NCBI GenBank assembly: GCA_026770025.1
Contig: JAMXDE010000012.1
Span: forward strand, 124,001 to 188,000
Source of the DNA: Craspedostauros australis
Lineage: Eukaryota > Bacillariophyta > Bacillariophyceae > Mastogloiales > Achnanthaceae
Reading direction: 5' to 3'
DNA: 64,000 nucleotides
Part shown: one piece after another, positions 1 through 9,218 of the stretch
Layout of the letters: every line of letters begins with the position of its first letter
How positions within the stretch are numbered: position 1 is the first letter of the stretch
Translations under genes and position numbers: made by a program
The notes under the pieces: model-generated
What the model was told of the DNA's origin: nothing
What the model saw: only the letters and a program-made list of their open reading frames with translations
Databases searched by the model: none

Positions 1-680
1 CTTGCCCGATGCTCTCAGCGCTTCAATCTGTTTTGTAGATTCGGTCTCCGACTATGAGTCGGTACGCGAGATCCTCTCTCGCTCCTCTCTGTATTCTCTC
101 TCTCTCTCTCTCTCTCAACATCGTGTGCTCGTGCTACACGATCCTCCGTGTTTGATGCGTGCTCCGCATTCGACACTCCGTTCATTCAGTACTGGCTTCT
201 ACTCCATGAGTACTTACCATTTGAAGTTCACCTTCAGTATCCATGATCTTCATGAGTCATCGTATCTTCGCCTCCTGCTCTGACTTGGAGACAGCTGTCG
301 ACGTGGTGACATGTTGACATCCTGTCGACGTCAGTAGGCGTCCTTCTGCTCTCCAGATGTCACGTTCCATTGGTGATGCAGTAGTCTGTCAGATGATATC
401 GTCATCTGAGGTTTAGTTGGGAAGTACCTCAAGATTCTCTTGGTACCATTGATGCATGGACGGACGATCTTCTGATTCTCTCAGAAATCGTTATTTGCAA
501 ATTTCCTCCAGAAATCTTGCCCCTTTTCGTGTGTTCCATTTCCCCTGTAATTCTGACGAATCATAGTATACTATCGACACGAGTATAGTTATACCGTCCA
601 AGTGCGTATGAGAGAATAGCGGGTGAACGATGCACATATACACGTACATCTTGACATATACTCACATGTACATCTCGACA
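1..680 (-). repeat. 3' LTR of the copia element, truncated by window start
   Basis: This aligns with 7149-7830 over its whole length. On the minus strand it begins TGTCGAGATG at 680, directly after the purine tract. It contains a (CT)n microsatellite near 95-117 that is about 4 bp longer than in the other LTR. Around 250-270 it lacks about 6 bp found in the other copy. It also carries the short palindromes ATAGTATACTAT and GTATAGTTATAC near 564-594. The outer end lies before position 1. Confidence 0.93.
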
Positions 681-688
681 CCCTTCCT
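681..688 (-). other. Polypurine tract of the copia element
   Basis: The minus strand reads AGGAAGGG directly before the TG that opens the 3' LTR. This is the expected position and composition for the plus-strand primer of reverse transcription. Confidence 0.75.
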
Positions 689-700
689 GTGTGCATTCGG

Positions 701-3700
701 TCATTCGAATGTTCTCGATGTGTCAAGGTACGACTTCTCGTGTTCACGTTGCAAGTCGGCCTTGATGTTCTTGGTGAATCCGTCGCTTGTGTTCTGCTCG
801 GATTTGACAAAAATGATTTCGATGGTCTTGTTGATTACCATGTTCCTCACGTAGTGATGGCGCACGTCGATGTGTCGCGATCGTTGGGATGTTGATGGGT
901 TCTTGGCGATGAAGATCGCTCCGATGTTGTCCACGCGGACCTTGATCGGTGTCTTCACTGGGACGCCCACACTTTCGAGTAGCTGCACGACGAAGAAGAT
1001 TTCCTTTGCCGCTTCGGAAAGGGCAACGTATTCTGCTTCGGATGAGCTGAGTGTGACGGCCTTCTGTGCCTTGGATCGCCAAAGGATTGGTACCTTGCAC
1101 AGGTATAGGATGAACCCTCCTACGCTGATTCTCGTGTTCTTGTCTCCTGCATATTCGCTATCACAGAAGAGCTCCATGTCCCAGCCGTCGTCGTCTGGAC
1201 GCGCTGGATGAATCTTCAATCCATAGTCCTTTGTATCAATCACATACTTTATGATCCGATACATCTCCTTCATTGCAGCCTTGGTGGGCCCGATTAATAC
1301 CTTGGAGAGTTCCCTCACAGGGTTCGCGATATCTGGTCGCGAGTGTTTGATGAGGAAGAGTAGCATACCGACGCCTCGGCGATATTCGGCATGTTCTTCC
1401 GGTCCGACCTTCTGCAGTCCGTTATCTTCGGATGGTCGTACGATGATTTGACCCGGGGTTCCCGGTGTCCCATAGCGCTGCATCTTCTCAACTTTGGCTC
1501 CGAACTCTTCGATGAGATGTCGGATGAGGTGTGGTTGACGCAATGTTGCTCTAGTCTTGTCATGGTTCAGTTCGATATTGCAGCTGAGGTAGTCTCCGAG
1601 TCCACGCTCGATTGTTACCTTGAATTTGCTGCCTTGGATGTCCTTCAGGAATGTCTCCAGTGCCTTGGAGTCTCCGCAACAGAAGCAATCGTCCACGTAG
1701 ATGGCCACGATCATGCTTCCTTCGTTCGTCTTCCTGTAGAACAGGCACGGGTCTGCTGCGCTCTGTTCGAAGTCGATATTCTTGAGGGTCGATACCAACA
1801 TCTTGAACCATTGCCTGGCGCTCTGCACAAGTCCGTAGATTGGCTTGTGTAGGGTCAGGGCTTCGTCTGGTTGATGATCCATCCCGTTGGGACAGTTCAT
1901 GTAGATCTCCTCGTCGAGGTCTCCATGTAGGAATGCCGTTACGACATCGACGAGTGCGCAGTCCATCTTCTTGATCAGCATGATCACCATCATGACCCGA
2001 TAGGTCACGTCATGGATGACGGGTGAGTAATGCTCTTGGAAGTCTACTCCTGCGACTTGTGAATAGCCACATGCAACGAGCCGCGCTCGATGTGTGCCAT
2101 CACGCTTCAACTTGAAGACCCATTTGCATTTGCAGCATCTGCGGCCGCGTGGGATGGCGTCTCGTTTGATCTTGCTATACACCTTGCGTGTATCCATGGA
2201 GTCAAACTCCTTCTTGATGGCTGCTCGATATCCCTTTCGATGGATAGGATCTGGGTGATTGAAGGCTCCGTCGAACGTTGTTGGTTCGATGTGCTTCTCT
2301 GGATCCTTGTTCTCGTCCTGCATCGACAGTCCGATGTCGATCGCTGGTGATTCGGTAATGATTGCATTCATTCCGTATAGTCCTGTTGTGCTATGATGAG
2401 TGATCTCGATCTCTTCATCTTCGTCTTTGATTTCTTCATCATCTGTGGTTTCGTTGTTGGAGTCGTCGATCATCTCGTCGCTGAGTTCGTCACTCACCTC
2501 GTTGGATGATGGATCGCTCTCATAGCCTTCTTCCTTTCGACCTCGTTCGTTGAAGTCTTCGAGCTCGCGGAGAGCTCTGGGAATACTCTTCCCTGCAGTT
2601 GACTTGGGATTAACTTCTCCCTTCCTGCTTCGTGCTTCGTGACGTCGGATTCTCTCCTTTCTAGCTATGTCACGCTTGTTTGGTTTGCTTGGTGGAGATC
2701 TGGATGGTGTGTCATGTGTAGATCTCGCTGGTGTGTTCGGAGGGGTGACACCTGTCTCGTCGTCGGCTTCGTCGCCGGAGGGTAGGATTTCGTCATCCTC
2801 ATGATTGGATTCGCTCCGATCTTCCTCATTATTCTGGATTAGTTGAGTCACTACTCCGTCGTCCTCATTATCCTCATCATCGCTGTCTGATAGGATGTAG
2901 TACCTATTGCTGTCAGCGAAAGATACTCTCTTCGCTTCTGATGTTTGACGCGTTGCCGTCCTTGGCGTTGCTCCCTTCCGTCCGATGGTTGTGAAGCCGT
3001 CTGCGTCCGTTGTTCCTGTTTCATTGGATATGTTCGGTGCTGGTGCCCAGCCACGGAACTGTCCGTATGATTGGTTGAGCCACTTGATGTCGCGTGAGCA
3101 GATGAGTGACTTTGTCGATGGTCTGTACATGTTGTAGACCCCTGATGCATGTTGGTGTGCATATCCGATGAACACCATCTCTTCTCCTCTGTTCTTGAGT
3201 TTGGCGGTGATCCCGCCGTAGGTGGTCTTCACAACACCTACCTCTCCAAATGTGCGGAGTGCATCCGCATATGGTGGATCGTTGCCGAAGAATTGTCGAT
3301 GTGGTGACTCCTTCTGGTTCTTCGCTACGGTGATGTTGGCGATGGCGGTGGCAGTGCTAGCAGCCGCTGCCCACAGGCCATGCCTATACTCTTCGTCGAG
3401 CTGTGCTCCGTTGAGCATGGAGCGGATCTTGGTGTAGAGGTACGCGAACTTGCGTTCCACTCTGCCGTTCTGTTGCGGCGTGTTCGATGCCGTGTATTCG
3501 AATTTCACGTTGAGGCCTGCATCGATGAGAATATCCTGCGTGGATTTGTTCTCTCCGCTGTTGTCACCTCGGAAGATGATCTGTTGGTCACCAGTCTGTG
3601 ACTTGATCGTCTGGACGAATCGTTTGATGTATCCTGGTTGATCACTTTTGTTCTTGAGAAAGAAACTCCAGCAGTGATCAGTGCAGTCGTCCACGATCAG

Positions 3701-6700
3701 GGTCCAGTAGCGTTTATCTCCGAAGCTTATGTGTTTAGTGTAACTAATGTCAATGAAGAGCCGTTCGCCACGGCGAGTTGCTCTCGGAATGGTTGCCTTC
3801 GGAATATTCTTCACTCTTGCGTTCGCGACCGCGCAGTCGCGACATACCGGCATCTCGCCGATAATCTTCCATCCATACTGAGCGGCCGTCCGCTTCATGG
3901 TTTCGAGTGGCGCGTGTCCGAGCATTCGGTGCAGGTTCACCGCGCTGATCTCCTTGGATGGATTCTTGACGATGGCTGTGCAAGCCTTGTCGTCGTCTGT
4001 TGGCATGATGGGATGCATCTGCACTCCCGTGATGAATCCGTTGGATGTGGGGAAGACTCGATCGAACACGATCTTCGTTCCGGATCCGTTGATGATGTCC
4101 ATCAGAATGCCGTTGTTACCAAGCTGGTAACCGTTGTACAGAGCCTTGTTCGTGGAGAAAAGGTTCACCGCCATTTTTGGTGTGTACTTCACATCATCGA
4201 GCCGGATGATGTGGCCAGTGTTGTCTCGCTGTTTGACTTTCAAGCGAATGGATCCCATCTTGGGAGAGTCCAGCTTCGTGCTGTCTCCCACTTGGACGAA
4301 GGACTTGATATGCCGCACGTTGAAGAGAGCGGCGTCCGAGTTGACAATATGACACGAAGCTCCGCTATCCGCGAGCCAGGTGTCCTTGTTGACCTTGTCC
4401 TTGTATTTGGTGCTCAGTTCGTGGAGTTGCTCCACAGCTGCCGCAGCTATCTCGTCGTCGAAGCTGCCGTCGTCGTCGTCTTCGTGAACTCCGTCTTCGT
4501 TATATGGAGGATGATGATCTTCGTCATCCATGTCATCGGATAGTTGCGCGTAGTCCGATGGAATTGTACTGTTCCGATGAGATCCTGTGGCTGGATCGTA
4601 TGGGTGGACGCGTGATCGCTCTCGCAAGAGCACCCGCATGCATCCTCCAAGGATGTAATGAAGATCTGTTTCTGGGATCGTCTCTGTCTCGGCTGCTTCC
4701 AGTATGCGATTGATCACAACCGAATTGGCGAGAATCTCTTCAATCGATCTGAAGCTCTCGGATAGGATCGATCCCATCATGTTCACCCATATTGGTCTCA
4801 GCACTCCTTGTGCGACTCCTGGGAACAGGCTCACTCCTGCTTCCATCACTGCATCGAAGATGAGCTGCTTTTGGATTATCAATGCTGTTGCTGTTGCATT
4901 CGGGATGGTGCTGTGACGGAGGAGGTAATCGACGCTGTTGGGATCCTCAATAGGTGGGAAGTCGATGTTCCCTGGGTAGACGACGCGCTCGTTTGGATTG
5001 AAGCTGTCGTCTGGATGATTGCCGTCCTCGGATTCGTCGCTGTCATCCTCGTCGAAGATGCCCGATCTGTTGTTCCCCGCCGCTGGAGGAGGAGGCGCCG
5101 CGGCGCGGCGCGTTTCGCCTTGATTGATGAAGGTTCCCGTTCTCTCGTATCTCCCAGCTTGAGGAGGAGGCAACTCGTCGCGGTTCGCCTCGTCGTCTTC
5201 ATCTGCGCCGTCCTCGTCGGCGTCGTCGTCGTCATCGTCATCGCTCATGGCCTCTTCGATGTCGCTATCGTTGGCCTCGTCCATCTCAGCTTCGTCGCCG
5301 TATGAACCGATCAGGTCGTGCGCGTTGAAGCAGCATTCGTAGCTCACTTCGCGTCTTGGATCCACCTCGTGGATGATTGGCTCCTCGCTGAGCCATTCCG
5401 GGACGATCTCATCGTCCTGTACTTCCTCGTCACTCCCGACGTACTCGAAGTTATCGAAGAAGGAGTCTTCGATGTAGTCGTCGGACACCAACATGCAGAG
5501 CGGCATGTCCTTTGCTGAGAGTACCATCTCGTGCCCGCTCTTGTCGTGTCCTTCCGTAGCCGCGTTGGCTTGTTCGCTGTTCTTCTTGCTTTCGTTGAAC
5601 TTCTTCTTTCGGCACTCCGCCTCACGATGTCCGAAGATGCCGCAGTAGTTGCACTTGCCCTTGAAGCCGCTTCCCTTGTTGCGCTTTCCGTTCATCTTGT
5701 TGTTGTTGTTGTTGTTTTTCTTGTTGTTCGATTTCTTGCGTTCTGGGCAATCGGCGGATCTATGGCCATACACGCCACAGTTGTGACAAGTACCCTTGAA
5801 GTTACCGGTGCTTGTGAAGCCGGTGTCGTTGCTCTTCGTGTTGCTGTCTTGGAAGTCGTCGACGTATGCTTTGCCTCCTCTGTGCGTGGTGTATGCAGTA
5901 CGGAGTACTCCTCTGATCGTGTTGATGGTGACCAGTTCCGGATTGAACGTGAGTTGGTGTTGGAAGTTCACGATGTGGGTTCGGTACTCGTTGCTCACTG
6001 TGCTGAGGATTTGCATGATCATTTCCTCGTCCGAGATCTCGTATTTGACATCGTGGAGACGCGATCGTAGACTCTCGAGTTGCGTGATGTAGATGTCGGG
6101 GTCCGTGTCTCTCTTCATCTTTTCGTTGTTGAATTGGCGCTTGAGTTTGATCTTCGTCACCGCATCGGATGGTCGGAACTTCTCCGCGAGAACGTTCCAC
6201 GCTGCGTGTGCGTCTCCTTCAGGGTAGTCGTCGGAGATGCATTGGTTGATGTATTGGATGGCCTGCTTGCCTTTTCCTTTCTCTGCATCCATCATGAGGA
6301 TCAGATCGCTGAAGCAGTCGCATCCCAATTCGTAGATCTCCTCCATCGCTTCCTTGGCTTCACCGGCGGCTGCCGCGATCTCGCTCACTGTTGGCACCTT
6401 GGTCTTGCCCAACATCACGTCTCTCGTCTTCTGTGCACGAGCGTATGCCTTCGCTTGGGACTCCCATGCGCTGTAGTCTTCCTGTTCACCGCTGAACATC
6501 GGCGCCTTGATGCGTCGCTTGTTCGTGTTGGCTGATGTCGCCATGTTGATTCGTTGTTTCGTCGTTGGTGCGCTTGCGCCCTTGATTTCCGTCTGTTTCT
6601 GTGTTGCCGATTCTTCGATTTTCGCTTGTTGTTTCGCGGAGATTGTTTTCGTCACAAATTCTCCTCCTGGTGGTGTCTCACTTTTCCCACCCTGTTTGGC

Positions 6701-6949
6701 TGTGCGAATGCTCTTCGTCACACCAGTCTCCTCTTGCTTGATCGCCTCGAGAATCCTCTTCTCCTTACGATGCAGTCTTGCAGACCGTTCTTCTTCGGTC
6801 TCGTCGATTGCGCTTGCGTCTGTGCCTGATAGGACAGTAGCCGCGGCTGCTTCCTTCTCTTGTCGTGGTGGAGTCTCACTCGCACCTTCTTCTCTCTTGA
6901 TAGCCGGATTGGACAGAGGGATCTCTTTCAATTCCTCTTCCTCGCTCAT
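701..6949 (-). CDS. gag-pol: Copia Gag-Pol polyprotein, single intact frame (2082 aa)
   Basis: This is the retrotransposon polyprotein. The ATG at 6949 opens a charged N-terminus, then a UBN2-type Gag (about 145-360). Two CCHC zinc knuckles follow, near 388-401 (CHNCGVYGHRSADC) and 433-446 (CNYCGIFGHREAEC). The protease motif WLADSGASCH is near 856. The GAG-pre-integrase HRMLGH is near 1005. The integrase core has D in FIDIS (about 1065), D in GDNSGE (about 1125) and E in QNGRVERK (about 1160). The RVT_2 reverse transcriptase has LVACGYSQ (about 1627) and the YVDD catalytic motif (about 1750). RNase H starts at CDSEYAGD (about 1930). There is no stop or frameshift, so all enzymes look intact. 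About 380 residues of acidic sequence separate the zinc knuckles from the protease, which is unusual. Gag and Pol share one frame, so stoichiometry must be set some other way than by frameshifting. Confidence 0.96.
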   Translation of the reverse strand: MSEEEELKEIPLSNPAIKREEGASETPPRQEKEAAAATVLSGTDASAIDETEEERSARLHRKEKRILEAIKQEETGVTKSIRTAKQGGKSETPPGGEFVTKTISAKQQAKIEESATQKQTEIKGASAPTTKQRINMATSANTNKRRIKAPMFSGEQEDYSAWESQAKAYARAQKTRDVMLGKTKVPTVSEIAAAAGEAKEAMEEIYELGCDCFSDLILMMDAEKGKGKQAIQYINQCISDDYPEGDAHAAWNVLAEKFRPSDAVTKIKLKRQFNNEKMKRDTDPDIYITQLESLRSRLHDVKYEISDEEMIMQILSTVSNEYRTHIVNFQHQLTFNPELVTINTIRGVLRTAYTTHRGGKAYVDDFQDSNTKSNDTGFTSTGNFKGTCHNCGVYGHRSADCPERKKSNNKKNNNNNNKMNGKRNKGSGFKGKCNYCGIFGHREAECRKKKFNESKKNSEQANAATEGHDKSGHEMVLSAKDMPLCMLVSDDYIEDSFFDNFEYVGSDEEVQDDEIVPEWLSEEPIIHEVDPRREVSYECCFNAHDLIGSYGDEAEMDEANDSDIEEAMSDDDDDDDADEDGADEDDEANRDELPPPQAGRYERTGTFINQGETRRAAAPPPPAAGNNRSGIFDEDDSDESEDGNHPDDSFNPNERVVYPGNIDFPPIEDPNSVDYLLRHSTIPNATATALIIQKQLIFDAVMEAGVSLFPGVAQGVLRPIWVNMMGSILSESFRSIEEILANSVVINRILEAAETETIPETDLHYILGGCMRVLLRERSRVHPYDPATGSHRNSTIPSDYAQLSDDMDDEDHHPPYNEDGVHEDDDDGSFDDEIAAAAVEQLHELSTKYKDKVNKDTWLADSGASCHIVNSDAALFNVRHIKSFVQVGDSTKLDSPKMGSIRLKVKQRDNTGHIIRLDDVKYTPKMAVNLFSTNKALYNGYQLGNNGILMDIINGSGTKIVFDRVFPTSNGFITGVQMHPIMPTDDDKACTAIVKNPSKEISAVNLHRMLGHAPLETMKRTAAQYGWKIIGEMPVCRDCAVANARVKNIPKATIPRATRRGERLFIDISYTKHISFGDKRYWTLIVDDCTDHCWSFFLKNKSDQPGYIKRFVQTIKSQTGDQQIIFRGDNSGENKSTQDILIDAGLNVKFEYTASNTPQQNGRVERKFAYLYTKIRSMLNGAQLDEEYRHGLWAAAASTATAIANITVAKNQKESPHRQFFGNDPPYADALRTFGEVGVVKTTYGGITAKLKNRGEEMVFIGYAHQHASGVYNMYRPSTKSLICSRDIKWLNQSYGQFRGWAPAPNISNETGTTDADGFTTIGRKGATPRTATRQTSEAKRVSFADSNRYYILSDSDDEDNEDDGVVTQLIQNNEEDRSESNHEDDEILPSGDEADDETGVTPPNTPARSTHDTPSRSPPSKPNKRDIARKERIRRHEARSRKGEVNPKSTAGKSIPRALRELEDFNERGRKEEGYESDPSSNEVSDELSDEMIDDSNNETTDDEEIKDEDEEIEITHHSTTGLYGMNAIITESPAIDIGLSMQDENKDPEKHIEPTTFDGAFNHPDPIHRKGYRAAIKKEFDSMDTRKVYSKIKRDAIPRGRRCCKCKWVFKLKRDGTHRARLVACGYSQVAGVDFQEHYSPVIHDVTYRVMMVIMLIKKMDCALVDVVTAFLHGDLDEEIYMNCPNGMDHQPDEALTLHKPIYGLVQSARQWFKMLVSTLKNIDFEQSAADPCLFYRKTNEGSMIVAIYVDDCFCCGDSKALETFLKDIQGSKFKVTIERGLGDYLSCNIELNHDKTRATLRQPHLIRHLIEEFGAKVEKMQRYGTPGTPGQIIVRPSEDNGLQKVGPEEHAEYRRGVGMLLFLIKHSRPDIANPVRELSKVLIGPTKAAMKEMYRIIKYVIDTKDYGLKIHPARPDDDGWDMELFCDSEYAGDKNTRISVGGFILYLCKVPILWRSKAQKAVTLSSSEAEYVALSEAAKEIFFVVQLLESVGVPVKTPIKVRVDNIGAIFIAKNPSTSQRSRHIDVRHHYVRNMVINKTIEIIFVKSEQNTSDGFTKNIKADLQREHEKSYLDTSRTFE

Positions 6950-7011
6950 TCAGCCTGCTGCTCTTGAATGATGTTCGTCTTCCTCGCACGATACGATTCG
7001 CGGGCTCGCCC

Positions 7012-7830
7012 TGATCTATCGTTTATAAACGTGTTGGCAAGTTCCGCTCACGGTAACCTACGATCGTGGAAGATGGTATTGGTTGATAGTCGTCTGTTTG
7101 CTATTTCATTACGTTGGCACTCCAATACTCTCGGTGTCCGTTCGTTCTCTTGCCCGATGCTCTCGGCGCTTCAATCTGTTTTGTAGATTCGGTCTCCGAC
7201 TATGAGTCGGTACGCGAGATCCTCTCTCGCTCCTCTCTGTATTCTCTCTCTCTCTCTCTCAACATCGTGTGCTCGTGCTACACGATACTCCGTGTTCGAT
7301 GCGTGCTCCGCATTCGACACTCCGTTCATTCAGTACTGGCTTCTACTCCATGAGTACTTACCATTTGAAGTTCACCTTCTGTATCCATGATCCTGATGCT
7401 CTTCAGTCATCGGATCTTCGCCTCCTGCTCTGACTTGGAGACAGCTGTCGACGTGGTGACATGTTGACATCCTGTCGACGTCAGTAGGCGTCCTTCTGCT
7501 CTCCAGATGTCACGTTCCATTGGTGATGCAGTAGTCTGTCAGATGATATCGTCATCTGAGGTTTAGTTGGGAAGTACCTCAAGATTCTCTTGGTACCATT
7601 GATGCATGGACGGACGATCTTCTGATTCTCTCAGAAATCGTTATTTGCAAATTTCCTCCAGAAATCTTGCCCCTTTTCGTGTGTTCCATTTCCCCTGTAA
7701 TTCTGACGAATCATAGTATACTATCGACACGAGTATAGTTATACCGTCCAAGTGCGTATGAGAGAATAGCGGGTGAACGATGCACATATACACGTACATC
7801 TTGACATATACTCACATGTACATCTCGACA
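7012..7830 (-). repeat. 5' LTR of the copia element
   Basis: 7149-7830 matches 1-680, and the outer end at 7830 is clear because identity stops there. The inner boundary cannot be fixed since the matching part of the other LTR is outside the window. A TG at 7012 gives an 819 bp LTR ending in CA on the minus strand, with GGGCGAGCCCGCG next as a possible primer site, but this is a guess. A CT repeat lies at about 7240-7260. The palindrome GTTTATAAAC is at 7021-7030. Confidence 0.75.
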
Positions 7831-9218
7831 AACGCAGATTCTTTGGGAGCTGCTTTTGTGGTTAGATTGTTGTTGTTGTTGTTGTCGTCGTCGTCGTCGT
7901 TGTTGTTGTTGTTGTTGTTGGAATCGTAGCTTGTGGTGTGTGGGTGCGATAGAGGTTGGCGAACTTGGAGAGATTGCACCCAACACAACAGGATCACGAG
8001 TTGGACTCTCTCCCACCAAGATCCCAACCGCTGCTGGTATTCACTGCCAAATACAAGGTCTGTCCCTCTTTCGTGAAGATATTGTGCGACATCGAGAAGA
8101 AATGATTGGTCACTGAAAATTCAAACACTATCGTGGAGAACACCTCTCGCCGACACATGATCAGAAATCAGAAATTTGGAATCAATATTTGATGACGTCA
8201 GGCCTTTGTTCTCGTCCAAAACGTGAAATACGTTGAGAACAAGAAAATCATGCGTCTCCGGAAACGGGAAAATACACAAAACTGCGTTCAATTCGGAAGA
8301 ATTAAGTAATTGACACTGAAACAAAAAGCCAAGAGCAAAGCAGATGAACAACGGCCAGAAGCCAACGATGGCCGTGAATAGCAGCAGAACAGAGAACAAA
8401 GCAGTGTGGAAGTCAAGCTGGGCATCAAGATCTGGATTACCCACCAACCCACAACTCTGGATTGCGATGCCTGATCGGCAGCCCAGACGAAGCATCGGCC
8501 GCAGCAAGCCTGCCGCCACTGCGCAATCCTCATCATTTCTTCGCACCCAACCGTCTCACCCGTGCGAAATGCGAGAGCGCCGATGATGGACACGACTGGA
8601 CAGCGAGCCGAAGCACGACTGGCGATTCCGAACCCTATGTGCCTCTCAACGTCCGCATGCTCAACGTTTCTAGTCGTAGACTAATGCGAAAAATATAAAC
8701 TTTTTAACTATAAGGCCCAGGATCTTGTAACTTCACTCATATACTCTATGCAACATAATAGGATGATCTAAGTGCTTATCTTAAAAATCCGCAAAAACGT
8801 ACGTTTCTATCCTGAATGGGGTCGTACTTCCGTGTCGTGCCCCTCCAGCCAGCCAAGGATACGGCGATTCAAATGCCCATCTAGCTTTGCAAGCATGTAT
8901 AATGGCTCTCAATGCAGGTGATGCTTCATACAGTATGAAACTTCATACTCTCTGATGTATAATAATATGTTATATATTCTCTGATTGTGTCTTCCCCCTT
9001 CTTCAAATTCGTCTGTCTCCACCTTGTGTTCGAAGTGCAATCCCCCATTGTTTGCTGCCTCTTGTCAGAGTACGCAATCTCCCTCTTGCTCTCTCTCTCC
9101 CTCTCTCTTGGGACTATGGTAGTCGCCCTTTCCTTTCTCTGCGCAAGCACTGGCAATTGCAAACATGCAACGACTCCATGTACTGTTGCACTTGATGCTC
9201 AGCGTTGTGTGCAATCTC
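7831..9218. other. Intergenic region with triplet and CT repeats
   Basis: This is the right flank of the retrotransposon. It holds a GTT/GTC triplet tract (about 7867-7920), an AT-rich stretch (about 8690-8810) and a CT-rich run (about 9087-9110). Open frames of up to 141 codons exist on the minus strand around 8120-8590, but they start at non-ATG codons and show no recognisable domain. No gene is supported. Confidence 0.5.
7867..7920. repeat. GTT/GTC trinucleotide microsatellite
   Basis: Consecutive GTT units, then GTC units, then GTT units again make an interrupted triplet repeat about 50 bp long, 40 bp outside the 5' LTR. Confidence 0.85.

Larger units (their letters stand above)
1..7830 (-). 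mobile_element. Ty1/copia LTR retrotransposon, nearly complete
   Basis: Two near-identical flanking repeats (1-680 and at least 7149-7830) enclose one uninterrupted gag-pol frame on the minus strand in the order Gag, protease, integrase, reverse transcriptase, RNase H, which is the copia order. The element's 5' end is at 7830, where the minus strand starts TGTCGAGATG. Its 3' LTR runs off the left edge of the window. A purine tract (AGGAAGGG) sits immediately before the 3' LTR. The two LTRs differ by only a few substitutions, a CT-repeat length change and one short indel cluster, so the insertion is young. The target-site duplication cannot be checked because the left flank is missing; the right flank begins AACGC at 7831. 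Confidence 0.95.

Noticed and set aside
3638-4543. Plus-strand open frame of 301 codons within the retrotransposon
   Set aside because: It is the antisense shadow of the intact integrase/Gag-pre-integrase coding region.
8121-8593. Minus-strand open frames with hydrophobic segments beside the retrotransposon
   Set aside because: Both start at non-ATG codons, are short, and have no homology I recognise or clear splice partners.
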